Translations under genes and position numbers: made by a program
Origin: Epichloe hybrida
Taxonomy: Eukaryota; Ascomycota; Sordariomycetes; Hypocreales; Clavicipitaceae
DNA length: 64,000 nt
Direction of reading: 5' to 3'
Assembly (NCBI GenBank): GCA_019022495.1
Contig: JAFEKR010000010.1
Coordinates: 868,001-932,000 of the forward strand
Notes under the pieces: generated by a model
Told to the model about the DNA's origin: nothing
The model's database searches: none
What the model saw: the letters and a program-made list of their open reading frames with translations, nothing else
Shown here: piece after piece, positions 34,192 through 45,905 of the stretch
Position numbering within the stretch: the stretch's first letter is position 1
Layout: every line of letters starts with the position of its first letter

Positions 34192-36057
34192 GATTTGACT
34201 AACTAACCTGCCCCCCCCCCCTAGAGCCAGGCGGTTAAGAGAGGTAGAAAAAAATTTCTCGACTAGTCGCCGAAGAGTATTTCGCGTCTGACCAATTAGA
34301 AGAGACGTCTCCACAGGACGGCCTTATTTTAATAAAGGGAAAGCGGGAAGCTTCGCTCCACCCTCTTGCCCTCGCATTGCACGCAAAACTCAGGCAAAGC
34401 TCCGCTTTCCCTATAAATCCTGATTTCGGCCCAGGCATACAAGCATGCCATATTGTGCCCCAGCAGCATTACGACGTGAGCCCGGTTTGACTGTGGTCGT
34501 ATAATAGGGTATTCGGTTCAACATTCCTCCTTAAAATACCTGGGCGGCTATAGGGCCGGGAAGAAACCTGACAGAAGACCAGGGCTCGCGTCAATTGTCA
34601 ATAGAAGAGTGGCATGGCGGATGCGATGCTCCAACACAATCTCCTTCGTCAAGCTGACTATGGTCTAACTGCGTGCAGTGCCTGCGGCCAAGGAAATACC
34701 ATCTTGGAGCGCGGACATTCGTCGAAGAAGCTAATGCCGAGCAGCCAACGACGTATACGGAGCTGCGGCAAACTACTGCTCCCCAGAGGTTTGTTGAGAT
34801 CAACTTGTAACGAGACGTGGCGGTCAATGTCATTAGCATCATGTTCATATGAGCCCAGATCACCTTGTCGCGCAGTTGTAAAAGCATAAGCAGGCTCGGC
34901 ACCGTCACCTTGTCCACATGATGAAGATGGCACGGTATGGCGATGGGCCGTCCACTCGCATCCCAAATACTACCTAGCCTCAGTTTCTGCCGCGCTCGGA
35001 TCGTGGCTGTTATCCCAACGGCCATACGGTGGAGATATATTTCGGCAAAGGACCTGTAGTCGTCCCCAGTGTTGGCATCGGCAGCCAGGTAATCGTCAAG
35101 ACTGTCTGCACGGCAGTCGTGGCCCAAGTTCTGTAGACGAAAAAACGAGCTGTAGTAGGGTCTTCCGCTCCTCTAGCGTTGGGCGGCCGCACGATTCATG
35201 AATCCAAGGGAGTTTCCGCCCAAAGGTCGATGTGTTGATAGCACGGCCCAGTTTCCACAGGTGGCCCTATACTACTACTACGTCGTAAGCCGTCGTCGTC
35301 GGTATCCATCCCCACAGTACACGCGGCTAGGCTGTACTCATGATAAGTCTGATTGACTGCAGCTTTCAGCGTTCAATCAAAGCCACTCAGACATGACGCA
35401 CTTTCATGAGAAAGGGCCATGTTATCCACTATCGGCTTTGGAGCTTTTTGTGGTGCTGAAGTACATACAACTTATGTCATGTTTATTACTGTAGAAGGTT
35501 GCATTGCGGGGTGAGGAAGAAACAAGTTGAAGCCTATGTACTTGGAGTCCATTTATTCACGTGACAGTATCACTTCTCTGGGCTGGGGTCTCCGCCGGCC
35601 ACGCGGCCCACTCCAGCCCGCTCTGAATAGGCCGATTGGCTCAACCATCTGAATGGAAATCTTTATTCCTTCTTCAATCTTCTTCGATTCAACGCGTCAG
35701 CAAGACACGGGTGCGTGCCGCCGAGGAGTCAGTCCCATTCTGCCAGAGTGTAGGGCAGTTCTCAAGAGGAATGAAGCGTCGTCATTGAAACCACGGACCC
35801 TTTGGTCGTGAATAAGAAACTACTATCCGAAAGATACTAGATAGACCGTTGCAGAGAACACCAACGCAGCTCGCCTCCCATGATTGAATCGTCTCCAAAT
35901 CCAGAACAACTTGCACGACGACACCGTGAAGCCATGATACCGCGCTCTCGGGACACCCGCGCCCCATCTCGCGGCGAAAGCTCCTCCTCGACGGGGACAA
36001 GCACGACTTGTTAAAGAAAGGAATTGGGTTTTTTTTTTTTTTTTTTTTTTTCAAAAA
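34192..36057. other. Spacer right of the retrotransposon, one unproven frame
   Basis: GC content returns to normal just after the LTR. A minus-strand frame of 178 codons (34591-35127) looks protein-like in composition (start MGHDCRADSLDDYLAAD) but has no known motif, and overlapping frames on both strands weaken it. It may be a relic of a lineage-specific gene. A T-run of about 23 lies at 36029-36051, next to the DUF3716 gene's stop. Confidence 0.4.
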
Positions 36058-36994
36058 TCACTCGTACCAGCCTCTGATTTCCCCCTGCAGCTCTTCGAGC
36101 GTCATCAGAGGCTCTCTCAGCAACTTCCCAGCCTCCATCACCGCAATGTCGCCTCCGTCGAATTCAATTCTCAGAGCGGCGTCGACCTCGTTGTTTTCGA
36201 ATGCCCTGCAGTCTTCTTCCTCGGCCAGCTGCGTCTGCCCGCCAAGTCGCACCTCCTCTGGGTCCAAACCAAGGCGACTCCGCGAGGTGCTGCATTTTGC
36301 CTCGATGGACCCCGTCGAGCTCGTCGACCCGGTCTCCATGGCGATGCTCACGTCATCCGAGTGCTCGGTCGAGGCAGCAGCAGCAGCAGCCCCTGCAAAG
36401 CTGTCGTGGTCACGATCCTCTGCAGCAGCAAGAAGATACCTATCCAGCGCAGCGGTTCCAGTGTCGGTGTGGGATGAGGACTTTGCTGGACAAGGACATG
36501 TCTCCCTGTTCGCAGCTACTGATACGGTACGTTTGTCAGCTCATATATATATATATATATATTTAATATATTTGCCCAGACATGGGCTACTCACTGAAAC
36601 TCTGCAGATGCCGCCACGGCGTGGTGCCGGATCTCAAAGAACACCCCTGCCCATCTTCCCTCCTGACGCAATTCGCACATGCCCACGAGGTTATCCCGCC
36701 CTGTGCCAGCGGTGGGATCACGCACCTAGCCCAATCCCCCAGGCCGTCGTGGCAGCTCGTGCACGGCACGAGCGCCCACTCCCCGGCAATCTGCGTGACG
36801 AGCGCGAGCAGCGCCGTCGGGCAAGACCTGTCGATGATGTCGGAGCAAAGGTTCTGCTCGAGGTGCTCCGTGGTGCGGCTGCTGCCGTTGCCGGGGTTCC
36901 AGACGAGATGCCTCTTCGCTCTGTAGCACCCCAGTCGTAAGATGTGAGACGGGACCGAGGTCGTGAATGGATCGATCTGTACGCAGGCCCGCAC
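36058..36994 (-). CDS. DUF3716 zinc-binding-like protein
   Basis: Two exons (36595-36994 and 36058-36518) encode 286 residues. The N-terminal half has the Cys pattern CTSCHDGLGDWARC followed by CANCVRRxxGQxCS, the signature of the fungal family DUF3716, expected to bind zinc. A second exon continues from the joined codon into an Ala-rich, acidic region (DHDSFAGAAAAAA) and ends LMTLEELQGEIRGWYE. The 76-bp intron contains a (TA)n microsatellite near 36542-36561. The frame is restored exactly by GTGAGT and ATCAG. Function is unknown. Such proteins are restricted to filamentous fungi and often numerous. The start at 36994 is the first ATG in frame, but an upstream exon cannot be excluded. Confidence 0.72.
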
Positions 36995-38262
36995 AACCTC
37001 CTAGGCCGGAGGGTGCATGAGGTTTTGATACCGTCTGATGTTGTCCGGCCGAGGTAGCATCTCCAATGAGGGCCCCCCCCCCGGAATCTGTGTGGAAAAA
37101 AAAAAAAAAAAAAAATAACGTGGCAAACGGACGCTAGTGAGCGCAAATCATCCAGGTTTGGTGTTCAAAAGAAGAAAGAAAAATTCCCCGAGTTCAGGTA
37201 GAACCCGCTGAGCAGGAGCTGATATGTCTGTAAAATTTGAAGCTTCGGCCTGTGTTTTACCGACCTTGTACTTGTGTTTCTCGACCATCTCTCGCGTCAA
37301 ACTTTGTTTTCAAAAAATCTTCGAGATTTGGCATGTCGAGTGATGAAGACAATGGGCCCTCGTCTTGGACGACAAGCTCGTATACTTCTGCATCTATTGT
37401 TCAAATAAGCCACAATAACGGGCAAGTTCAGATTCTGGGAGACAACATGGCCTAATCATGGCAAACCCGTCGAGTTAATTTCTCCCATCCAGACGCGTCC
37501 CAGCTAATTCAAGGTACTTTTTTTTTTTTTTCCCCTCCTCGCAAGCAGACCGCAAAGTCATCAGAAGTCCAAGCCAGCTGATGATGAAACAATCCAAGAA
37601 TGGGGAGCCAAGATCCCGTGCCAGAGCCTAGTTCTACGTCCAGGAATCAATCAACGTCGTGCAAAGCGTGCATGAACCACAAAGAGGAAATAGCAAGACC
37701 CCCCCCCCCGGATTCACAGTCCGTCCCGTCCACATGAAAAAAAAAAGCCCAACACAAACGCGAAGCATCCCCCCCCGAGCTCCGCTCGACAGAAGAATGA
37801 ATAGATAACCATACCCAGAGATCAAACATAGTTCAATGAAAAGACGAAAACAAGGCTTCCCTAACGTAGCGCTACGCAGCTGTGCAGCACGGCCCGTGAG
37901 CCTCGACAACCAACTCACTTCCTGTTCACCACACAAATCCACAAAACTCAACTCCCGCCAACAATAGCAGACTCCTTCTTTGCCAGCGAAATACCACCGT
38001 CTTAACTCGCGTTTTCGGTCCCCTCGATTCTCGGATTCCATTTACCGTACTTGCCTCCTTCACCATCCATCCCCCCTTCGATCGCCCGCTCAACAGTTGG
38101 TCGAAAATTCGCCTTCACCTTCAAACCTCGGACGACATTTGAAACCTAATACTTACAGAGGTACCTACCTACATTGGCGTCTCCGACCCGAACCTTTCAT
38201 TTTGCATCAGATCAGACCCGAATCGCCCGCCTCGTGTGTTTGAACCGAGCAAGCGCAAAGCA
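36995..38262. other. Spacer between divergent genes
   Basis: This holds an A-run near 37094-37114, a T-run near 37519-37531, and C-runs near 37071-37082 and 37699-37709. A short frame ending at 37455 (MSSDEDNGPSS near 37333) has no support. The last 250 bp before 38263 are pyrimidine-rich and are probably the next gene's 5' UTR. Confidence 0.4.
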
Positions 38263-38889
38263 ATGTCCCCGTCCGCGTCACCGCGCTCCTCCCCACCGTC
38301 GTCGCCGCCCTCGCGAGCCCAGTCTCCGATGAATCTTCTCTCCTCGCCGCCGACATCGTACGTCTGTCCGTCGCCAGACTGTCCGCCGCCGCCCGCCCCG
38401 CTCCCCTGGACATGGACCTGCCACTGCTGCGGCCTTCGGTACAACATCGCCGTCACGCGCCGCTGTCTCTCGTGCGGTCACCACTTCTGCCTGTGGCACG
38501 TTGGGCGGTATGGCGACGCGCGCGTGGCCGTTCATGACGTGAGCATCTGCGGCATCGAATTCGACTACGTTGGGTGGAGGGCCTGGATGGAGTGGAGGAG
38601 AGAGGTTGGACGTTTCCGGAGACACGATCCGGGGAGCAGCAGCGGGGGCATGGTTCTTGCGCTTGAGAGAATGAGCCATGGTGGTTCGAGCGAGGAGCTG
38701 GGCCGGAGGGCGAGCAGCAGGAACCATGACTGTTCCATCGATTGCGACTATCCGAGTCAGTGCTTGCACGAGAGGTACATGGCTTTGAGAGAGTGTGCCA
38801 TGGCTGGCAAAGGCCCGGGAGGCGAGCAGGATCCAGGAGCAGGGGGAGGGTGTGCCACCAGCCATGATGGCATTCGATATTGGCCATGA
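38263..38889 (+). CDS. Cys-rich zinc-binding-like hypothetical protein
   Basis: This single-exon gene encodes 208 residues. Residues 1-35 are a Ser/Pro-rich leader. Residues about 38-85 carry paired Cys: YVCPSPDC, then TCHCCGLRYN, RRCLSCGHHFC and a following His, which could bind one or two zinc ions. A WRAWMEWRREVGRF segment follows, then a second Cys group (HDCSIDCDYPSQC). The order is of a type seen in small fungal proteins of unknown role. I do not recognise a named family with confidence. The ATG at 38263 follows a GTG-led extension that has no ATG. The downstream flank has a GTGAG tandem repeat near 38889-38929. Confidence 0.62.
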   Translation: MSPSASPRSSPPSSPPSRAQSPMNLLSSPPTSYVCPSPDCPPPPAPLPWTWTCHCCGLRYNIAVTRRCLSCGHHFCLWHVGRYGDARVAVHDVSICGIEFDYVGWRAWMEWRREVGRFRRHDPGSSSGGMVLALERMSHGGSSEELGRRASSRNHDCSIDCDYPSQCLHERYMALRECAMAGKGPGGEQDPGAGGGCATSHDGIRYWP

Positions 38890-39560
38890 GGTGAGGTTAG
38901 GCGAGGTGAGGTGAGGTGAGGTGAGGTGAAATGGGGGAGGCTTTGGCATGGGCCATAACAACATATGACAAATGAACCTCGCGTGGCTTGGTGTTGCTGC
39001 TATGAGCCGAGTCAGCACAGCACACAAGCGGAAGAAGCCATTCCAGGATGAATTATGAATACGGGCAAGTAGAGAATAGTGTCCATCCCAGACCAGGTAG
39101 GACTCATCGCATCGCATTTTTGGCTGTAGCATACGTATGCTACAGCTCACTCCATAATCCAGTTGACCGGAACCTATATTACTACTTGTACACGTAACCT
39201 CCCAAAGATTTGAACGCACGGAGGGAGGAGAAAAGGGGGGGGGGCGGCTTTCATGGGAGTCCGTCGTGCTCACCAAGGCTAGGTCGTGCCTTGCGTCACG
39301 GCCGTCTCAACCTCGCCATGGCATTGAAGACGACCACCCCTTCGTGGTGGCGTTACAGCTTCTTAAGAGATGATGTGCTCCACGTCCGGGATCCTCCCCT
39401 TGACGGCGCGTGTGTCGCCCCGTAGCTCTCAAACACGTAAACATGTTATTCGCGAATTTCCTTAGTCCGTAAACACAAAAAGCACTCCTTGACCTGAAAC
39501 CCCGAATCATCAAAGAATCACAAAAGTGAAAACCCACAAGAGACAGCCCCAAAGCCAGAT
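38890..39560. other. Convergent 3' spacer with (GGTGA)n
   Basis: A short tandem run of GAGGTGAGGTGA units lies at 38889-38930. The remainder holds a G-run near 39235-39244 and an imperfect inverted repeat (TGTAGCATACGTATGCTACA) at 39124-39143. This is a perfect palindrome of 20 bases, possibly a cruciform or terminator-like element. No gene was seen. Confidence 0.5.
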
Positions 39561-40348
39561 TTACACCTCGATGGACAGCGCCTTCTTCTTCTTTTGCTCA
39601 ACTTTGAGTAGCAGCGCTCGGTTGATGTGTGGCAGGACACCACCAAAAGCAATGGTAGCGCGGATCAACGTGTCCAGCTCTTCGTCGCCACGAATCGCCA
39701 GCTGCAGATGACGGGGAGTGATGCGCTTGACCTTGAGATCCTTGGCCGCGTTCTGTAGAAAAGGGGAAAAGTTGTTAGCGTCCGCGGCACAGATAACATT
39801 GCTGGAGGTGCAGGGACTCACGCCAGCCAATTCAAGGACTTCGGCAGTCAGGTACTCTAAAACGGCGGTGACGTATACAGCAGCCTTAGCACCGACACGC
39901 ATCTTGTTCTGGGTGTTTTGCTTGAGGAAACGCTTGACACGGCCGCATGGGAACTGTGAGCAAGTAATGTTAGCAATGCGTCCCCGGTTCCTCCCTTGAT
40001 TGAGCGATGAGAGCCGGACCAGTCGCGTCATGGTTTGGTTTCGCGCGTCCGTGAATCAAAACAGCAGGGCGATGGGAAACGCGGCTAGAAGCAGATATCG
40101 AATCGTAACAGCTGGGGTCGAGCGCGCAATAGCCGACAGTCCATCGGAGTCCATCGGAGTCCATCGGAGCCCATGAACAAAAACCGGGCCGCTCGAAGTC
40201 GCAACATCAGGGAGCTAATGGGAAAGTCAGATATCCTTACCTGAAGACCAGCCCGAGCCGAGTGGCTCTGCTGTTTCTTGGGGCCCTCGGCGCTCGTCTT
40301 GCCTCCGGAGCTCTTACCACCGGAAGACTTTCCTTTGCCGCCAGGCAT
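39561..40348 (-). CDS. htz1: Histone H2A.Z
   Basis: Three exons (40241-40348, 39822-39953, 39561-39752) encode 143 residues. The Lys/Gly/Ser-rich tail ([18 protein letters not shown]) is followed by [59 protein letters not shown] and [15 protein letters not shown], with the variant-specific GGVLPHI. These features separate H2A.Z from canonical H2A. H2A.Z is placed by the SWR1 complex at nucleosomes flanking promoters. Intron 1 is long for the window (287 bp) and contains four copies of an ATCGGAGTCC unit near 40140-40170. The splice sites GTAAGG/TCACAG and GTGAGT/CTACAG restore the frame. The C-terminal [10 protein letters not shown] is longer than in many fungi. Confidence 0.95.
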
Positions 40349-42292
40349 TTTTTGCTTGATGATGGGGTCGAAAAGACGTGGACGTGCGATAGAGTTGTGA
40401 TTTGCGACAGTGACGGAGCGAGATGCGAATGGTAAAACGCGTTCGAACGGCGATGGGCGAGAGAGAGGGTGGTGGGATGTTTGGGTGAAGAATATTGGAA
40501 GAGGGGGGGCAGCGGAGGTGGCAGCGGAGGTGGCAGAAATTTAGGCTGGGAGCGACTGAGGCAATGTTGTTGTTGTCTTCTTTGCGTGCTCCAGACAAAG
40601 GCGTCACTGTGGCGCCATTTGCTGCCCACCAACTTCTTCACTCTTCCCAGTTGAGCGTTGAGCCCAGTCAGTGGCAGTCACTACGGAGTACGGATTAATA
40701 ATAACCGATTGATTCAGCAGCAGTTGGGCCGCCAGCGCCGCCAGCTGCTGTGTTAGCGGGTTGACCTGGACCCACCGAGTTGGCCCTGGCTTTTGTTGAC
40801 AATTTCACAACCCCCGAGTGTTCGCATTCGGAAAAAAGTTTCGTTCCGATCCACGCAGCTGAAGGTTCCAAGTCACATGACAATGGCATGGGCATTGACA
40901 GGTGGGGCGCTGGAGTTGGCAGGTGCGGCACGCAGAGGGGGGGATGGGGGAGTGAGAGTTATCGTGGGCGGGCACGATGGGTCGGGAGTCGGGAGTCGGG
41001 ATTCGGCAGAGAGAGAGGCAAGAGAAAGAAGGACGTTTGTTCGATGGCGGCGGGGGGTTTTCCATTTCCGTCGGGGTCCGTCATTGTCATTTTCGCTCTC
41101 GGGGCTCTAGGGAAGCGCCATCTCTCTCGGTGCGTGCGTTGCCAGCATTTGATAGCAGCAAATACGCAGTCTTCTCGCCCGTGAGGTGCATCGTCGTCGT
41201 CGCGCTGCCGAACCGTGGCTGTCCTCGCAGTGTTGACCGGGATGCGGCCGCCCACTGGGATGTGTGTGAGCATTTGGCGATATTCGACGTACCTCAAAGG
41301 CTGGCCTGGTGTGGTTTTTTTTTTTGCACGAGCCGCATCTTGAGCAACGTGAGCTGAGGTGGAAGCGATACCCGGACGGACGTCCGTCCGTTGGTATATT
41401 GAAACGGCTCGGAGCTGGAATACCCCGCTGTGGCTGGTGCTAATACATACATGCGCACAAATTTAAGCTATGTACGGAGTACGGAGTATGTACGGAGTAA
41501 TAAGTCTCACGGGTCCCAAGGGGGCAAGGGGGGACGGGTCGGGTCAGTCGCCCAGGAAGAGCCTCAAATCCCTCCATTGTACTTTGTACTCAGTCAGAAC
41601 ATGTAGCCCAGCCCACATAGCCCTCGAACAAAAGCGCAGACGCAAAACCCAAAGCCAAACATCGGCCGCGGATTAATCACTGCAAGAGACAAAAAAAAGA
41701 TTTCGTCCGACGACATGTCGCACACGGACCGGCCCCTTTTGTTGACCAACGTCGCTTTATTCACGCTTGATTGCAACTTCGACTCGTCTGACGCCAATGA
41801 ATGAATATATAGCATCCCCTTGCTGGTCTCCTTTTCTTCTTTTCTTCTTCTTTACTTCTTTACTTCTCTTCCTCTCTTCCTCTCTTCCTCCTTTCTTCTT
41901 TCTGTCGCCAACAAATTTGACAATGAGGTCCTTTCTTTGTCTCGGCTTTGACAATCCTACAACAGACAAGTAAACGCAGTGCACATGAACTTGACCCAAA
42001 TGCCGCGCCTTGAATCCCTCGACCCTGTGCTCGGGCATGATTCACTGCGTAATTCACTCTTTCTGCTTCAGTCCGACAAACACATTTTCTTCCTTCACGA
42101 TTTCCACTACAGATCCTCTGAACAATGCCATCACGAGAATGCCCGGGATATATAGTAGCTACATCTCGTTCGGACATGCCCAAATAAAAAGTCCTTTTTG
42201 ATTTTCATTCCGGTCCATATCCATCGCTTGTGGCTCCATTTCCATTTCCATTTCCATTTACATTTACATTTACATTTGCAGCTTGGTATACA
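40349..42292. promoter_or_regulatory. Divergent spacer, H2A.Z and Ulp1-like gene
   Basis: This long spacer between two divergent genes holds several sequence features: a GGTGGCAGCGGA repeat near 40505-40540, GTCGGGA repeats near 40979-41002, tandem TACGGAGTA units at 41473-41499, a pyrimidine-rich CTTCTT tract at 41828-41897, and a TTTCCA/TTTACA hexanucleotide repeat at 42236-42278 just before the downstream ATG. No gene was supported. Confidence 0.5.
42236..42278. repeat. Hexanucleotide repeat (TTCCAT/TTACAT)n
   Basis: Seven units of TTCCAT or TTACAT lie directly upstream of the Ulp1-like gene's ATG. If translated from the ATG at 42230 they would add a PFPFPFTFTFTF leader, which I take as artefact. 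Confidence 0.8.
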
Positions 42293-44011
42293 ATGGCCAT
42301 TCTAGGCCGCGTGACTCTCAACGACGGCGGGTTCCACCCCCATCATGAACCTCTCAACGACCATATCCAACTCCCTCAGTTCCTCCCTCGAACCAAGTGG
42401 CCGAGCGAGCACACTGCCACGGAGCTCCAGTCTGCTCGCATCGCCGCCCCCGTCAATGGCATGGATGCGGCGGCCAGCGAACGACTTCATCGAGAGCTGT
42501 GTGACAGGAGCGTGGGCGTATATCGCCACTTGGAGCCCATGCCACCCTTCGACAACAACAACCGTGCATACTTCGAGATGCCATGGCACGTCCACCTGGC
42601 CACCGTCCATAACCTCTTCCACAGGACCGTCAAGTCCTCCCAGAGCGGGCTGGGTATTCCTGAGATGGGCTCGCTGCTACGGATCATATCATACGGGATG
42701 CGCAACAGCATGACGTTTTTCGAACCGTACCATGTCCGCGGCGTGCCCGTCAACTGTCCACCCAGGACAAGGCCCAACACTTTCGAGGAGGCATGGAACG
42801 AGAGGTTCGACATGCCCACCAAGTTGGGGAGATTCAGTGACGGCAGGGAGATCCGCGGCACCGAACAATGCAAGGTCAGTCTATGGACAAAGCGCTACGT
42901 GGTAGTGCCTGTCCTGTATGGCACCACTTCCCAATGGGGCATGACCATCTTTGACCGGTCCGCGGGCCACTTGTACATCTTTGACTGCGGAGACGGCGAG
43001 TTCAAGGGCGAACGAGTCAAGTCGTGCGTACACTTCTGGATCGAGTTCTGGAATGCCCTGGGAATGGCCAACACGTTCCACTACTTCGTGCAGGATGTCA
43101 CGCAGCAGCCCGATGTCAAGGAGTCGGGATACCTGAGCGTCGTGTGGTTGATGAACACGCTCAGAAACCAGGTTGGACACGTCATGAGCACGCAGGACGA
43201 GGGCGTGGACAGAAATGATCTCGATGTCTGCGAGCCGGACATCAAGATGCCTTTCCAAAGCGGCCTGCATCTCCGGGATTGGGTTCCGGATGGGTGCGGC
43301 ACAGTGAGAGCTGCCATCATGGGGGTAAGGAGAATTATACGCATCATGCTCTGCAATGAACTCGGTCTCCAGAACCATCCTGTCATGAGAAAACAGTACG
43401 TAAACGCGGCGAATACCGAGGATCCGTACCCATCTGCCTGGGCCATATTATCGCTTCTCACCCGGGAAATCATCCACAACAACGGGTGGTTGCGGTCTTC
43501 GAGATTCTGGACGGGTCATGGCGGACCGCAATTTGCTCTGCCCATGAGGACCGCCATCAAGCCGTATGACCGTCACCAGCCGAGGAGAATCCGTCCGGAG
43601 CTAGACGAAGATGTCCACCTTGTAGAGGTGAATGAGCACAATCTTTCGAATCGGGGGTTCGAGTCTCCGAGTTGGCCGCAGGGCGTGATATATACGCCCG
43701 AGAATCCCATCACGCGTCCTCTTCCCATGGTGCAACTCCGTGCGGCAGCCCTGACGGCCCAGCTGCATAGGCCATCCACATCCTCACGGTCCTTCAGGCT
43801 GCATCTTGTCAACACGCTTGCGCGGCAAGGCTACGAAGACGTGGGTCACCAACTTGAGATTTCCATCCATCGGAGGGAATCTCCCCACCAAGGGGCAGAT
43901 GATACTGATCTGCACTACATCATGTGCGTAAGGGCTGGTGAGGACGAACCCGCGTGCGCAGACTTTGTCATCCCGACGAGAGGTGTTCTAGCAAGCGAGG
44001 GCTCAGTGTAA
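42293..44011 (+). CDS. Ulp1-like (C48-fold) protein, catalytic residues replaced
   Basis: This intronless gene encodes 572 residues. Residues about 185-300 align with the core of Ulp1-type SUMO proteases: an (H)W strand reading QWGMTIFDR at 214, LYIFDCGDG with Asp231, and QQPDVKESGYLSVVWLMNTL at 271-290. In active Ulp1 proteins the order is His-Trp, Asp 17 residues later, Gln, and Cys six after the Gln (QPxxxxCG). Here the spacings are kept (214-231 and 272-278), but His reads Gln and Cys reads Ser, so the protein is probably not a cysteine protease. A SUMO-binding or scaffold role is an inference. The C-terminal 250 residues have no motif I know. I chose ATG 42293 because the upstream ATG only adds translated microsatellite. 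Confidence 0.7.
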   Translation: MAILGRVTLNDGGFHPHHEPLNDHIQLPQFLPRTKWPSEHTATELQSARIAAPVNGMDAAASERLHRELCDRSVGVYRHLEPMPPFDNNNRAYFEMPWHVHLATVHNLFHRTVKSSQSGLGIPEMGSLLRIISYGMRNSMTFFEPYHVRGVPVNCPPRTRPNTFEEAWNERFDMPTKLGRFSDGREIRGTEQCKVSLWTKRYVVVPVLYGTTSQWGMTIFDRSAGHLYIFDCGDGEFKGERVKSCVHFWIEFWNALGMANTFHYFVQDVTQQPDVKESGYLSVVWLMNTLRNQVGHVMSTQDEGVDRNDLDVCEPDIKMPFQSGLHLRDWVPDGCGTVRAAIMGVRRIIRIMLCNELGLQNHPVMRKQYVNAANTEDPYPSAWAILSLLTREIIHNNGWLRSSRFWTGHGGPQFALPMRTAIKPYDRHQPRRIRPELDEDVHLVEVNEHNLSNRGFESPSWPQGVIYTPENPITRPLPMVQLRAAALTAQLHRPSTSSRSFRLHLVNTLARQGYEDVGHQLEISIHRRESPHQGADDTDLHYIMCVRAGEDEPACADFVIPTRGVLASEGSV

Positions 44012-44879
44012 TTTCCCGTCATGCGGAATCTCAATGGTTGGCTTGCATGGTTCATGTTGGTTGGATAGATGTCAGACTCTTGGTTATGCTTGCACTGGGT
44101 TGAGCACAGATTACCCTGTACGGAGAAGTTGCTTGTTGGTTGGCGAATTTTTTTTTCCTGTGGTTTGTGGTTTGTACGTAGATAAAGGGGTTGGGATTGA
44201 ACATGTTTCTTGGTGAGCAAGTATGTACCCAGTAGATCTTCCGCGTGTGATGAAAAAAAAAGCTTGGTACTCTGTAGTTGGCCCGTTAATACGTTTAGAC
44301 ATATTCGGCGCATGTTGAGTTACCATGTTGAACAAGAATTCAAGTCGAATAGCCTCCCTTCTAGACCTAGACGAGATGGGAACTCATGCCCAAGTAAGTC
44401 CATTACGGCACAGTCCGTTCACGACATGACTGATGTATCGTTACAATTGTCGGACACGGCTTGGAAAAGGGGCCGGCTTCAGGAGCCCGGCTGATCAAGA
44501 AGGTCGCATGAGCCGATGGCCGTGGCCCGATGGCAGGGGTCGTCTGTCAAAAGATGCACAGCATATGAGCGTGCATGATGCAGCTGCACAGCGCTTCAAA
44601 CGAGCATGGCGAGCTGGTTTGGACGGGTGATCCTGATGCAACTCTCCGAGTCCAGATGGCGTCCAGATGGCGTCCAGATGGTGCCGCGCCAATGTCTACT
44701 TGAGGGGAGCACGATGGTACAGTGACAGGTGTACAACTTCTCGCAAGGCGGGGCAGTGATGAATGATGCTGTATCATGATGCAAAATGTTTTGTTGCAGC
44801 TTCATCAGCGAACACACGATGCAAACGGCTGCCTGGTGACCTGATGACGCGGTGAGGGGGAGATGCACCCACTGTAATC

Positions 44880-44945
44880 CGTAGACACCCACTGTAGACA
44901 CCCACTGTAGACACCCACTGTAGACACCCACTGTAGACACCCGCT
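44880..44945. repeat. 13-bp minisatellite TGTAGACACCCAC
   Basis: Five near-perfect tandem copies of a 13-bp unit are seen, with the last unit changed to CCGC. Confidence 0.9.
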
Positions 44946-45821
44946 GTAGAGATATGGTCGGGGAGGGAAACACGGAAGCGTGCCATGAAGACAAATGCTG
45001 TGCCACTTGTGGATGGCTTGCTGGTGCTTGCAATTGGGGACCACCGGACGAGATCCCTTCCTTCCCCGGCTGCGTGTAAACTGCGTGTCCCATTTGCTGC
45101 CACGTCGAATGCCTTCGCAGAACATGCAGGTCGGGGGAACGGTGTCGTGCGTCATTTGAGATTGTACAGAGCAGGCACTTCGGAAAAAGGGGTCCTCAGT
45201 GCTCACTGCTCTCTCCTCAGTGCTCGTCAGTGCTCATCACTTCTCGCTACGGTGGGTTGGTTGGTTCAGCCGGCCCCCCCCCCCTGCGCGTATTATCAAC
45301 CTAACCTGGCAGGCTGATGATACATACATAATCCGTACAGTGACAGTGTACAATGGACGGGATGGATGAACGGATGAACGGATGCGTGCACTGCAAGCTG
45401 CGGTTCTCCGAAGCCACGATACCTGCGAACTGAGGCGAGGTCGGGTCGATTCGTTACCGCACCGTATGTAGATTTACTGTAGATTTGCAGATTTACCCCT
45501 TTCACGTCTAATGAGGACCATTCGTCTTGCATATGCAAAGCAAATACGAAGCACGGCACCGGGCTGAACGATGGCGAATGAGATGGATCAAAACATGATA
45601 ATCCCAGTCTTTCACCATAAACTGAGACTCGAACCGGACTTGGCAAACCTGGCCGTGATGATGGCAAAGGCCGCCACGCCCGGCAACTGGGTACCCCATT
45701 CGCTCTAATCTCTAATGGTAACTTTTATAGTGGCACAAGAGGCGCACTTCGGAGTCTGGCTTGTGGGAGTCTTGTGAGTCTAGCATAACTAGCGTCTGGT
45801 CGGGGCGGCGGTTGGACCCGT

Positions 45822-45905
45822 TCGTAGTCCGTCGTAGTCCGTCGTAGTTGGTCGTAGCTCGTCGTAGCTCGTCGTAGCTCGTCGTAGCTCGTCGTAGTTC
45901 GTAGG
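45822..45905. repeat. 10-bp minisatellite CGTAGTCCGT/CGTAGCTCGT
   Basis: About eight tandem copies of a 10-bp unit are present, with variants TCCGTCGTAG, TTGGTCGTAG and CTCGTCGTAG ordered in blocks. Confidence 0.9.

Noticed and set aside
34591..35127. 178-codon minus-strand frame as a gene
   Set aside because: Protein-like composition only; no family, no introns or flanking signals seen. Left as unproven.
44880..44945. CRISPR-like array
   Set aside because: Units are 13-bp head-to-tail copies without spacers, in a eukaryotic sequence.
45595..45680. tRNA-like B-box (GGTTCGAGTCT) on the minus strand
   Set aside because: The T-stem does not pair and no acceptor stem could be formed.
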